DNA from: Pseudomonadota bacterium
GTDB taxonomy: Bacteria; Pseudomonadota; Alphaproteobacteria; Rhizobiales; Xanthobacteraceae
Assembly (NCBI GenBank): GCA_023432885.1
Contig: JAEZEU010000519.1
Coordinates: forward strand, 1-5,501
Direction: 5' to 3'
DNA length: 5,501 bases
Program-made: the position numbers and the translations under genes
Part shown: in pieces, positions 1 through 5,441 of the stretch
How positions within the stretch are numbered: position 1 is the stretch's first letter
How the letters are laid out: every line of letters starts with the position of its first letter
The notes under the pieces: generated by a model
The model's database searches: none
What the model was told of the DNA's origin: nothing
What the model saw: the letters and a program-made list of their open reading frames with translations, nothing else

Positions 1-80
1 CGCAATCCTGTCATGCGCCTTTCCCGTTGACCGCGCTGCGTACGCCCGGCACGGTGGCCGTCCTGCCAGCCGGTCGCCCC

Positions 81-980
81 ATGTTCTCCGTCGCCTCGCT
101 CTGGATTCCCTTCACCATCATCGCTGCGCTCGGCCAGGTCGCGCGCAATGCGATGCAGCGCTCGCTGACGGGACCGCTCGGCACCTGGGGCGCGACCAAT
201 ATCCGTTTCCTGTTCGGCTTTCCCTTTGCTGTGGTCTTTTTCGTGGCGGTCGTGCTGGTCAGCGGCGATGCCGTGCCCTGGCCGACGGGTGCGTTCTGGC
301 CGTGGCTCCTGCTCGGCGCGCTCAGCCAGATCGTCGCCACCGGCCTGATGCTGATCGCCATGAACGAGCGGTCCTTCGTGGTGACCACGGCGTATCTCAA
401 AACCGAGGCGATCCAGACCGCGATGTTCGGCTTCGTCTTCCTCGGCGATCACCTGACCTGGCTGAAAGTGCTGGCGATCGTGGTTGCCACCATTGGCGTC
501 GTCCTCACCGCGCTGCGGCCCGGCGGCGAAAAGGGCTTTGCCGAGATGCGGCCGACCATCATCGGCCTCGTCGCCGCGGGCTGCTTTGCTCTGTCGGCGA
601 TCGGCTTTCGCGGCGCCATCATCACCGTTCCCGGCGTATCCTTCGTGACGGCGGCGTCCTACACGCTGGTGCTCGGCCTGTTCGTGCAGACGCTGGTGCT
701 GACGGTCTATCTGCTCGCCCGCGCGCCATCCGTGCTCCAGTCAATCCTCGGACTGTGGCGGCCCTCGATGCTCGCGGGCTTCATGGGTGCCTTCGCCTCG
801 CAGTTCTGGTTCCTGGCGTTCGCACTGACTGCAGCCGCCAATGTCCGCACGCTGGCGCTGGTCGAGGTCCTGTTTGCGCAGGCCGTGTCGCACTATTCCT
901 TCAAGCAGCCGATGTCGGCGCGCGAGGGGGTCGGCATTCTGCTGATTGTCGCCGGCGTGGCGCTGCTGGTCGCGGCGTGA
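81..980 (+). CDS. EamA/DMT-family inner-membrane transporter (full length, two EamA domains)
   Basis: Predicted inner-membrane permease of the drug/metabolite transporter superfamily, 299 residues from the ATG at 81. It is almost wholly hydrophobic, with roughly ten membrane helices arranged as two EamA repeats: about residues 5-140 and 150-299. The end of each repeat carries the usual family pattern: a run reading LKTEAIQTAMFGFVFLGD in the first half and ALVEVLFAQAVSHYSFKQ in the second. Length fits the ~300-residue family. The frame stays open upstream to a TTG at 27, but those 18 extra residues (TALRTPG...) are not membrane-like and the first helix begins just after the ATG, so I chose ATG 81. 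No clear Shine-Dalgarno precedes either start. The substrate cannot be told from sequence; family members export amino acids, metabolites or drugs. Its stop directly abuts the stop of the convergent half-size EamA gene. Confidence 0.9.
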   Translation: MFSVASLWIPFTIIAALGQVARNAMQRSLTGPLGTWGATNIRFLFGFPFAVVFFVAVVLVSGDAVPWPTGAFWPWLLLGALSQIVATGLMLIAMNERSFVVTTAYLKTEAIQTAMFGFVFLGDHLTWLKVLAIVVATIGVVLTALRPGGEKGFAEMRPTIIGLVAAGCFALSAIGFRGAIITVPGVSFVTAASYTLVLGLFVQTLVLTVYLLARAPSVLQSILGLWRPSMLAGFMGAFASQFWFLAFALTAAANVRTLALVEVLFAQAVSHYSFKQPMSAREGVGILLIVAGVALLVAA

Positions 981-1421
981 TCAGCGCTTGATCGCGATCA
1001 GCACGGCGCCAGTGGCGATCAGCGCGATTCCGAGCCAGCCGTTCCATGACGGCCGCTCGCCCAGGAACACCACGCCGAACAGCGCCACCAGCACCACGCT
1101 CAGCTTGTCGATCGGCGCCACCAGTGTCGCCGGCCCGAGCTTCAGCGCGCGGAAATAGCAGATCCACGATGCGCCCGTGCCGAGGCCCGAGAGCAGCAGG
1201 AACAGCCAGCTTCTTGTTGAGATCGGCCCGGCATCGGAAAGCTTGCCGGTCGCAAACAGGATCAGCGCCAGCGTCACCAGCACGATCACGGTGCGGATGA
1301 ATGTGGCCAGGTCGGGATCGATGTCCTCGACGCCGACCTTGGCGAAGATCGCAGTCAGCGCGGCGAACACCGCCGACAGCACGGCCCAGACCTGCCAGGA
1401 GGAGAAGGTATCGGGGCTCAT
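981..1421 (-). CDS. Half-size EamA-family membrane protein
   Basis: Small integral membrane protein of 146 residues with about five predicted helices (near residues 11-28, 41-59, 71-90, 98-120 and 125-143). This equals one EamA domain, half the length of a standard DMT permease. The C-terminal half carries the family signature: RALKLGPATLVAPIDKL followed by a hydrophobic run and FLGERPSW (residues 91-126). Single-domain members of this superfamily are thought to work as dimers, so the short length does not imply truncation; ATG and stop are both intact. Substrate is unknown. It is transcribed in the same direction as the DUF1178 gene upstream, but a 94-base gap holding a decayed palindromic repeat separates them, so a shared transcript is uncertain. 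It ends exactly against the end of the convergent full-size EamA gene, leaving no room for a terminator between them. Confidence 0.88.
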   Translation of the reverse strand: MSPDTFSSWQVWAVLSAVFAALTAIFAKVGVEDIDPDLATFIRTVIVLVTLALILFATGKLSDAGPISTRSWLFLLLSGLGTGASWICYFRALKLGPATLVAPIDKLSVVLVALFGVVFLGERPSWNGWLGIALIATGAVLIAIKR

Positions 1422-1438
1422 GGATCAGTCTCAACGGT

Positions 1439-1509
1439 CGGGGCGCGCGCAGCGCGAACCCGGAATCTCGAGATTGGGGTCTGGTCCTTCCGACCTTCCC
1501 TGCTGACGG
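1439..1509. repeat. Decayed copy of the cloverleaf palindromic repeat
   Basis: This stretch aligns with the intact element at 5351-5434. It shares the core GAACCCGGAATCTCGAGATT, then TCTGGTCCTTC, and ends in TGACGG. Hairpin 1 is kept but with different bases: CGCGC (1444-1448), loop GCA, GCGCG (1452-1456). Hairpin 2 is damaged, because the 3' arm (about 1470-1480) has lost one base and changed others. Hairpin 3 survives only as GGTC/GACC around 1483-1495. The left outer arm is unrecognisable before about 1439, so the closing stem can no longer form. It occupies most of the 94-base gap between the DUF1178 gene and the half-size EamA gene, both on the minus strand. Confidence 0.8.
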
Positions 1510-1515
1510 CTGGCG

Positions 1516-1986
1516 TCAGTTCCTGTCTTCCGGCAGCGTCGGCAGCGGCGAGACCTGGACGCCTTCGTCGATCAGCGCGCGCGCTTCCTCGGGCGAAGCC
1601 TCGCCATAGATCGGGCGATGCTCCTTGTCGCCGTAGTGCATGGCCCGCGCTTCGTTAGGGAAGCGCTCGCCGACATTGTCGGCATTCTTGACGATGTGGT
1701 CGCGCAATTCCTTGATCTTGGCGCGCAGCTCGCGCTCCTGCGCCATCATCAGCGAAGTCGATTCCGATGCCGCCACTTCCGCCGGAGCTTCGACCGGTGC
1801 AGGCGCCTTGTCGCGCCCCTTCTTGCTGACGATCCGCGGGGCCATGATGGCCTTTTCGACCTTGGCCGAGCCGCATACCGGACAAGTCACGAGCTTCCGC
1901 TTTGCCTGCGAATCATAGGCAGCGGAACTTTGGAACCAGCTCTCGAACGAGTGGCCCTGCTCGCAGCGCAGCGTATAACGGATCAT
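1516..1986 (-). CDS. DUF1178-family zinc-ribbon protein
   Basis: Small soluble protein of 156 residues, recognised as DUF1178 from its N-terminus (MIRYTLRCEQGHSFESWF) and its place after a nitrilase-family amidase. Function is unknown. Residues 1-50 form a probable zinc ribbon with candidate ligands Cys8, His12, Cys35 and Cys38 (CPVC). A low-complexity Pro/Ala/Glu linker (about residues 60-75) leads to a charged helical segment (about 80-110). The tail holds NEARAMHYGDKEHRPIYGEAS and ends near EEARALIDEG, both familiar from the family. Its ATG overlaps the stop of the amidase gene by four bases (ATGA), which fixes the start and suggests translational coupling. A role linked to the neighbouring amidase or glutaredoxin is plausible from context only. 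Confidence 0.9.
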   Translation of the reverse strand: MIRYTLRCEQGHSFESWFQSSAAYDSQAKRKLVTCPVCGSAKVEKAIMAPRIVSKKGRDKAPAPVEAPAEVAASESTSLMMAQERELRAKIKELRDHIVKNADNVGERFPNEARAMHYGDKEHRPIYGEASPEEARALIDEGVQVSPLPTLPEDRN

Positions 1987-2861
1987 GCCGAGCCCCGCAC
2001 CAGGTGCAGGTGTTCGGGTCCGGCCTTGGCGTCGGCGATGCCGAAGCGGCGGCCATGCTGCAGCGACGGGATGGCTTTCCTTGCCGCATCCACTTTCGCC
2101 GGATCGATCTCGGCCATGAACACGCCGGGCTCGACGCCGCCTTCGGCGATCACGACGCCCCAGGGATCGACGATCAGCGAATGGCCATAGGTCTCGCGCT
2201 TGTTCTCATGCAAGCCGGCCTGTGCGGCGGCAAACACGAAGCAGCCCGTTTCGATGGCGCGCGAGCGGAGCAGCACATGCCAGTGCGCTTCGCCGGTCTT
2301 GCGCGTGAAGGCGGAAGGCACCGTGAGGAAGGAGGCGCCCGCCTCGGCGAGCGCACGGTACAGCGCCGGGAAACGCACGTCGTAGCAGATCGTGAGCCCG
2401 ATGCGGCCCCAGGGCAGGTCGGAGATCACGGCCGTCTCGCCGGGCTGGTAATTGGCCGATTCCCGATAGCTCTCGCCGTCTGGCAGCTCGATGTCGAACA
2501 TATGGATCTTGTCGTAGCTCGCCAGCACTGCGCCCTCGGGCGAGATCAGGAACGAGCGGTTCACCGCTTTCTCCGGCGAGAACTTCAATGCCAGCGATCC
2601 GACGTGGAGATGGATCTTCAGCTCGCTCGCCAGTGCGCGATACGCCTTCAGCGACTTGTCGTCTTCCTCGGCGGCCAGATGCTCGAACAGCGCTTTGCGG
2701 TTCAGCTGCATCATGTTGCTCACCTCGGGCGTGAGCACATAGTCGGCGCCCTGCGCCGCTGCCTCGCGGATCAGCCTGGTCGCCTGCTCGAGGCTCGGCC
2801 CGGGCAGGAGCGAGGTGCGCATCTGCACCATCGCCGCGGTGAATTTGTTGCCTGCGGCCAT
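1983..2861 (-). CDS. Carbon-nitrogen hydrolase (nitrilase superfamily, Nit/omega-amidase type)
   Basis: Cytosolic amidase of 292 residues, the usual length for single-domain Nit proteins. The nitrilase catalytic triad is complete: Glu46 (LTPEVSN), Lys118 (YDKIHMFD) and Cys159 (TICYDVRFP). The family motif around the nucleophile and the later RSRAIETGCFVFAAAQ and YGHSLIVDPWG blocks are intact. Such enzymes hydrolyse small linear amides; the branch close to Nit1/YbeM removes deaminated glutathione, and Nit2-type omega-amidases act on alpha-ketoglutaramate. Which applies here cannot be decided from motifs alone. The frame is open far upstream, but the extension is an Arg-rich shadow of grxC; the start at MAAGNKFTAAMVQM matches the family. 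The ATG shares its A with the grxC stop (TGATG), and the stop overlaps the DUF1178 start, so all three are probably translated together. Confidence 0.93.
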   Translation of the reverse strand: MAAGNKFTAAMVQMRTSLLPGPSLEQATRLIREAAAQGADYVLTPEVSNMMQLNRKALFEHLAAEEDDKSLKAYRALASELKIHLHVGSLALKFSPEKAVNRSFLISPEGAVLASYDKIHMFDIELPDGESYRESANYQPGETAVISDLPWGRIGLTICYDVRFPALYRALAEAGASFLTVPSAFTRKTGEAHWHVLLRSRAIETGCFVFAAAQAGLHENKRETYGHSLIVDPWGVVIAEGGVEPGVFMAEIDPAKVDAARKAIPSLQHGRRFGIADAKAGPEHLHLVRGSA

Positions 2862-3130
2862 CAGAGCACGCCCTCGCTGGCCAAGAGTCCGTCGAGCTTG
2901 CCTGCGCGGTCGAGGGCGTAAAGCTCGTCGCAGCCGCCGACATGGGTGCTGCCGATGAAAATTTGCGGAAAGGTCACGCCGGCGCCGGCGCGCTGGTACA
3001 TTTCTTCGCGGTAGGCGGGATCGGCTGAGGTGCTGAACTCGGTGAACGGCGCGTTCTTGCGCGTCAGCAGCGATTTTGCAGCGGTGCAATAGCCGCAGCC
3101 GGGCCTGGTATAGATTTCAATAGCAGCCAT
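2861..3130 (-). CDS. grxC: Dithiol glutaredoxin (Grx3/GrxC type)
   Basis: Class I glutaredoxin of 89 residues that uses glutathione to reduce protein disulfides and mixed disulfides in the cytosol. The redox motif lies at residues 12-15 (Cys12-Gly-Tyr-Cys15) after the IEIYTRPG strand. The cis-proline loop is TFPQIFI (residues 53-59, Pro55), and the glutathione-binding GGCDEL lies at 65-70. These features and the length match the GrxC family well; the active site is CGYC rather than the commoner CPYC. The frame extends upstream to 3256 over comF, but the residues before MAAIEIYTRPG do not resemble a glutaredoxin, so I chose the ATG ending at 3130. A 31-base gap follows comF, with only a weak GAG-type ribosome binding site. 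The downstream overlap with the amidase gene marks them as one operon. Confidence 0.95.
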   Translation of the reverse strand: MAAIEIYTRPGCGYCTAAKSLLTRKNAPFTEFSTSADPAYREEMYQRAGAGVTFPQIFIGSTHVGGCDELYALDRAGKLDGLLASEGVL

Positions 3131-3161
3131 CTCGCACTCGATTTGCTCGAATAAGCCTCGA

Positions 3162-3947
3162 TTATATGGGCGCTTTATGGCTGTCCACAACCCGGGCGAA
3201 CACCAGCACGTCGACCTGCGCCGCTTTGGCGCGCAGCAGGGCCCGGGCACAGGCATCCGAGGTGGCGCCCGATGTCAGGACATCGTCGATCACCACCACG
3301 CGGCGGCCCTGGATGTCAGCCATGCGGTCCGCGGCCACCTTGAACGCGCCCTGCACATTGCTGGCGCGCTGCGCCCGCGACAGCCCAACCTGCTGCTCGG
3401 TCGCGCGTACCCGTTGCAACGCTTCCGCGGCCACTTTCACGCCGCTTTGCCGGCCGATCGCCTGCGCCAGCGCGCCGGACTGGTTGTAGCGGCGGCTCCA
3501 GCCTCGCCGCCAGTGCAGGGGAACCGGTACCAGCACGTCGGCCTCGCCGAGCAGTTCGCGCCCCGCTCGCGCCATCCAGCGGCCCATGGTGGGAGCAAGA
3601 TCAGTGCGATCGTGATATTTCAGCGCATGCACCAGCGTGCGGGCGACATCATCATAGCGCACGGCGGCCCGGGCGCGCTGGTATGCCGGTGGATTGGCAA
3701 TCGCTTCCATCGACAATAATTCAGGCCCGGGATCATAGACGAAGGGGATGCCAAGCCGCGGGCAGTAGGGAGGCTCGATGAACGACAGCTTGGTCCAGCA
3801 TTCGGCGCAGACGCCTTCGCCGTCCACCGGCTCGCGACAGGAGACGCACAACGTCGGCAGCGCGATATCGAGGGCGAATTTCGCGGCAAGCGCCCACGCG
3901 CCGCGCAGCTGGCCGATGATCGAGCGGGAATGAGCCACGGTGTCCAT
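3162..3947 (-). CDS. comF: ComF-family phosphoribosyltransferase-like protein
   Basis: Protein of 261 residues in the ComF/GntX family, which is linked to DNA uptake in competent bacteria, though its biochemical role is unsettled and many non-competent species keep it. The N-terminus has a zinc-ribbon region: CxxC at 34/37 and CxxC at 47/50. Cys62 begins a third knuckle whose second cysteine is replaced by leucine (YCPRLG). The C-terminal type I phosphoribosyltransferase domain holds VLVPVPLHWRRGWSRRYNQ (138-156), an Arg-Ala-Thr-Glu-Gln-Gln-Val-Gly-Leu stretch (181-189), and the PRPP-binding loop VVVIDDVLTSGAT (217-229). It is the first gene of the minus-strand operon comF-grxC-amidase-DUF1178, divergent from the methyltransferase-like gene. 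MDTVAHSRS is the only reasonable ATG; no strong Shine-Dalgarno is visible. Confidence 0.92.
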   Translation of the reverse strand: MDTVAHSRSIIGQLRGAWALAAKFALDIALPTLCVSCREPVDGEGVCAECWTKLSFIEPPYCPRLGIPFVYDPGPELLSMEAIANPPAYQRARAAVRYDDVARTLVHALKYHDRTDLAPTMGRWMARAGRELLGEADVLVPVPLHWRRGWSRRYNQSGALAQAIGRQSGVKVAAEALQRVRATEQQVGLSRAQRASNVQGAFKVAADRMADIQGRRVVVIDDVLTSGATSDACARALLRAKAAQVDVLVFARVVDSHKAPI

Positions 3948-4025
3948 GCCTTGAGGCTAGCGCCGCGCCGCATCCTGCTCAAGCAGGCGATTGCAGGGGC
4001 GCGGTGACCGGCGTACCAACCGGCC
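3948..4025. promoter_or_regulatory. Divergent spacer, probable promoter region for comF operon and the methyltransferase-like gene
   Basis: These 78 bases between two divergent starts must carry the promoters unless transcription enters from further away. On the minus strand, TTGAGC (3982-3977) and TAGCCT (3959-3954) are 17 bases apart, a weak sigma-70-like pair that would start transcription almost at the comF ATG. A 6-bp inverted repeat CCTGCT-CA-AGCAGG lies at 3974-3987 and overlaps the -35-like hexamer, so it could be an operator. I see no comparable pair on the plus strand. All of this is weak pattern matching. Confidence 0.3.
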
Positions 4026-4871
4026 ATGGCTACGCCCGCCAACCCCACGCCCCTCCTGTTCGACCGTGCGCTCCTGCGCGCGCGGCAGGCGCGTGCGCGC
4101 AAGCAGGGCGAAGTGACTTTCCTGCTCGACCGCCTCGCCGAGGACTTGGCCGATCGCCTCGCCGCAGTGACGCGCGATTTTGCCGATGTAGCCGACATCT
4201 GGACGCCCGGCGATGTGCTGCCTGCGCCGCTGGCTGATCGTTTCAAATCGGTGAGCCGGATCGCGCTCGGTGCCGGCGGCGAGGCACTGCCCCTGCAGCC
4301 TGAATCGCTCGATCTCGCCGTCTCCGCGCTCGCCTTCCAGTTCGTCAACGACCTTCCGGGCGTGCTTGCGCAGATCCGCCGCGCTCTGCGCCCCGACGGG
4401 CTGCTGCTCGCCGCGCTGCCCGGCGGCGACACGCTGACCGAACTGCGGCAATCCTTTGCCGCGGCCGAAGCCGAGTGCGAGGGCGGCGTGTCGCCGCGCG
4501 TCGCACCATTTGCCGACCTGCGCGATATCGGCCATCTGCTGCAGCGGGCCGGCCTTGCGCTGCCCGTTACCGATGTCGAGCGCATCGTGGTGCGTTACGA
4601 CAACGCTTTTGCGCTGATGCACGATCTGCGCCGCATGGGCGCGACCAATATCCTCCTCGAGCGCCGCCGCACATTGACCCGCCGCGCCACCATGCTGCGC
4701 ATGGCGCAGATTTACAGCGAACGCTTCTCCGACGCGGACGGCCGCATCCGCGCCACCTTCGACATCGTCTGGCTCTCGGCCTGGGCCCCGCACGAAAGCC
4801 AGCAAAAGCCGCTGCGGCCGGGTTCGGCCAGGGCGAGCCTGGAGGACGCGGTGAAGGGACGGAAGCGCTAA
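4026..4871 (+). CDS. NDUFAF5-like class I methyltransferase-fold protein
   Basis: Protein of 281 residues that reads as a bacterial homologue of mitochondrial NDUFAF5 (C20orf7), a complex I assembly factor with a SAM-methyltransferase fold reported to hydroxylate an arginine of NDUFS7. Shared blocks, from memory of the human protein, are FDRALLRARQARA (residues 12-24), LPLQPESLDLAVSAL (88-102), FVNDLPGVLAQIRRALRPDG (106-125), PGGDTLTELRQSF (132-144), ECEGGVSPRVAPFADL (150-165), DIGHLLQRAGL (167-177) and HESQ (256-259). The SAM-binding glycine motif expected near residues 54-66 is absent; the region reads DVADIWTPGDVLP. It may therefore bind SAM differently or not at all. Many annotations would call it simply a methyltransferase or BioC-like. 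It starts at the ATG at 4026, without a clear ribosome binding site, and converges on mutT. Confidence 0.88.
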   Translation: MATPANPTPLLFDRALLRARQARARKQGEVTFLLDRLAEDLADRLAAVTRDFADVADIWTPGDVLPAPLADRFKSVSRIALGAGGEALPLQPESLDLAVSALAFQFVNDLPGVLAQIRRALRPDGLLLAALPGGDTLTELRQSFAAAEAECEGGVSPRVAPFADLRDIGHLLQRAGLALPVTDVERIVVRYDNAFALMHDLRRMGATNILLERRRTLTRRATMLRMAQIYSERFSDADGRIRATFDIVWLSAWAPHESQQKPLRPGSARASLEDAVKGRKR

Positions 4872-4886
4872 TTTAGTGTCTCGCTC

Positions 4887-4906
4887 CGTCATGCCAGGGC
4901 ATGGCG
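4887..4906. terminator. Hairpin between convergent genes, possible bidirectional terminator
   Basis: CATGCC (4890-4895) and GGCATG (4898-4903) form an inverted repeat, which extends outward through one G-T wobble to CG/CG pairs at 4887-4888 and 4905-4906. It sits in the 47-base gap between the stops of the methyltransferase-like gene and mutT, where a shared terminator is expected. There is no T-run on either side, so it is not a classical intrinsic terminator. Bases 4886-4899 also match the outer arm of the 5351 repeat at 12 of 14 positions, so it could be a repeat remnant. Confidence 0.35.
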
Positions 4907-4918
4907 ACTGGAGAGCTG

Positions 4919-5329
4919 CTACAACAGCAAATCAATCAGATGCGGGATCAGCGGCAGGTCCGCCGGGGGCATCGGGTAGTCGCGCAGCTTGGTGACGCGC
5001 ACCCAGGCGAGGTTCTGGCCCTCGCGCGCCATCACCTGGCCCTCCCAGCGCCGGCAGATATAGAGCGGCATCAGCAGATGAAAGGTCTCGTAGGCGTGGC
5101 TGGCGAAGGTCAGCGGTGCGAGGCACGGCTCGGCGACGTCGATGCCGAGTTCTTCGTGCAGTTCGCGGATCAGCGTCTGCTCCGGCCGCTCGCCCGGCTC
5201 GATCTTGCCGCCCGGGAATTCCCACAAGCCCGCGAGCGTTTTGCCCTCGGGGCGCTGTGCGATCAGCACGCGCTTGTCGGCATCGACCAGCGCGCAGGCG
5301 ACCACGAGGGTGAGTTTCAATTCGGGCAT
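4919..5329 (-). CDS. mutT: Nudix hydrolase, MutT type (8-oxo-dGTP diphosphatase)
   Basis: Protein of 136 residues, typical of MutT, which hydrolyses oxidised nucleotides such as 8-oxo-dGTP to the monophosphate and so keeps them out of DNA. The Nudix box is complete: Gly41, five residues, Glu47, seven residues, then Arg55-Glu56-Leu57-x-Glu59-Glu60-x-Gly62-Ile63. It is preceded by the MutT-like VLIAQRPEGKTLAGLWEFPGG (residues 21-41, part shown). The C-terminal LAWVRVTKLRDYPMPPAD matches the strand and loop that contact the base in MutT proteins. The start MPELKLTLVVACAL is preceded by a purine-rich GGGAG about 10 bases upstream. It lies downstream of argJ on the same strand, separated by 112 bases that hold the cloverleaf repeat. 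Other Nudix substrates cannot be excluded by sequence alone. Confidence 0.93.
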   Translation of the reverse strand: MPELKLTLVVACALVDADKRVLIAQRPEGKTLAGLWEFPGGKIEPGERPEQTLIRELHEELGIDVAEPCLAPLTFASHAYETFHLLMPLYICRRWEGQVMAREGQNLAWVRVTKLRDYPMPPADLPLIPHLIDLLL

Positions 5330-5350
5330 GCCCCTGCTGGCTCCCTTAAG

Positions 5351-5434
5351 CCGTCATTCCGGGGCGATGCGCAGCATCGAACCCGGAATCTCGAGATTCC
5401 GGGTCTGGTCCTTCGGACCATCCCGGAATGACGG
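5351..5434. repeat. Intact cloverleaf palindromic intergenic repeat
   Basis: An 84-bp element with four nested inverted repeats. The outer stem is a perfect 13-bp match, CCGTCATTCCGGG (5351-5363) with CCCGGAATGACGG (5422-5434). Inside are three hairpins. Hairpin 1 has CGATGC (5365-5370), loop GCA, GCATCG (5374-5379). Hairpin 2 is a perfect 24-bp palindrome with arms ACCCGGAATCTC (5381-5392) and GAGATTCCGGGT (5393-5404). Hairpin 3 has TGGTCC (5406-5411), loop TTC, GGACCA (5415-5420). It lies between argJ and mutT, outside both coding regions. I recall similar elements scattered widely in Bradyrhizobium and relatives. As RNA it could fold into a stable cloverleaf that ends or processes the argJ transcript. 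Confidence 0.92.
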
Positions 5435-5441
5435 TGAAGAT

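Noticed and set aside
1..30. Possible tail of an upstream plus-strand gene ending in TGA at 28-30
   Set aside because: Only nine codons are visible and nothing identifies a product; it could be chance.
27..80. TTG start giving an 18-residue N-terminal extension of the EamA protein
   Set aside because: The extension is not membrane-like, has no ribosome binding site, and the first helix begins right after the ATG at 81.
11..400. Open frame on the minus strand opposite the EamA gene
   Set aside because: Low-complexity Ser/Thr/Lys/Arg composition with no family resemblance; it is an antisense shadow of the strongly membrane-like plus-strand gene.
1422..1515. CRISPR or tandem repeat array in the gap
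   Set aside because: There is one decayed palindromic element only, with no regularly spaced direct repeats.
1902..2921. Long plus-strand open frame of 339 codons over the amidase gene
   Set aside because: Rich in His, Arg and Gly with no recognisable domain; the minus strand encodes an intact nitrilase with its full catalytic triad, so this is a GC-driven antisense frame.
3957..4892. Long minus-strand open frame of 311 codons opposite the NDUFAF5-like gene
   Set aside because: Gln/His/Arg-rich shadow composition; the plus-strand frame shows clear conserved blocks.
4901..5431. Plus-strand open frame of 176 codons over mutT
   Set aside because: It runs through the cloverleaf repeat and opposite an intact Nudix box; no independent coding evidence.
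5351..5434. tRNA gene, suggested by the cloverleaf shape and a GGTTCGA-like string on the minus strand
   Set aside because: Stem lengths, the 13-bp closing stem and the 24-bp central palindrome do not fit a tRNA, and there is no proper anticodon arm or CCA-proximal acceptor layout.
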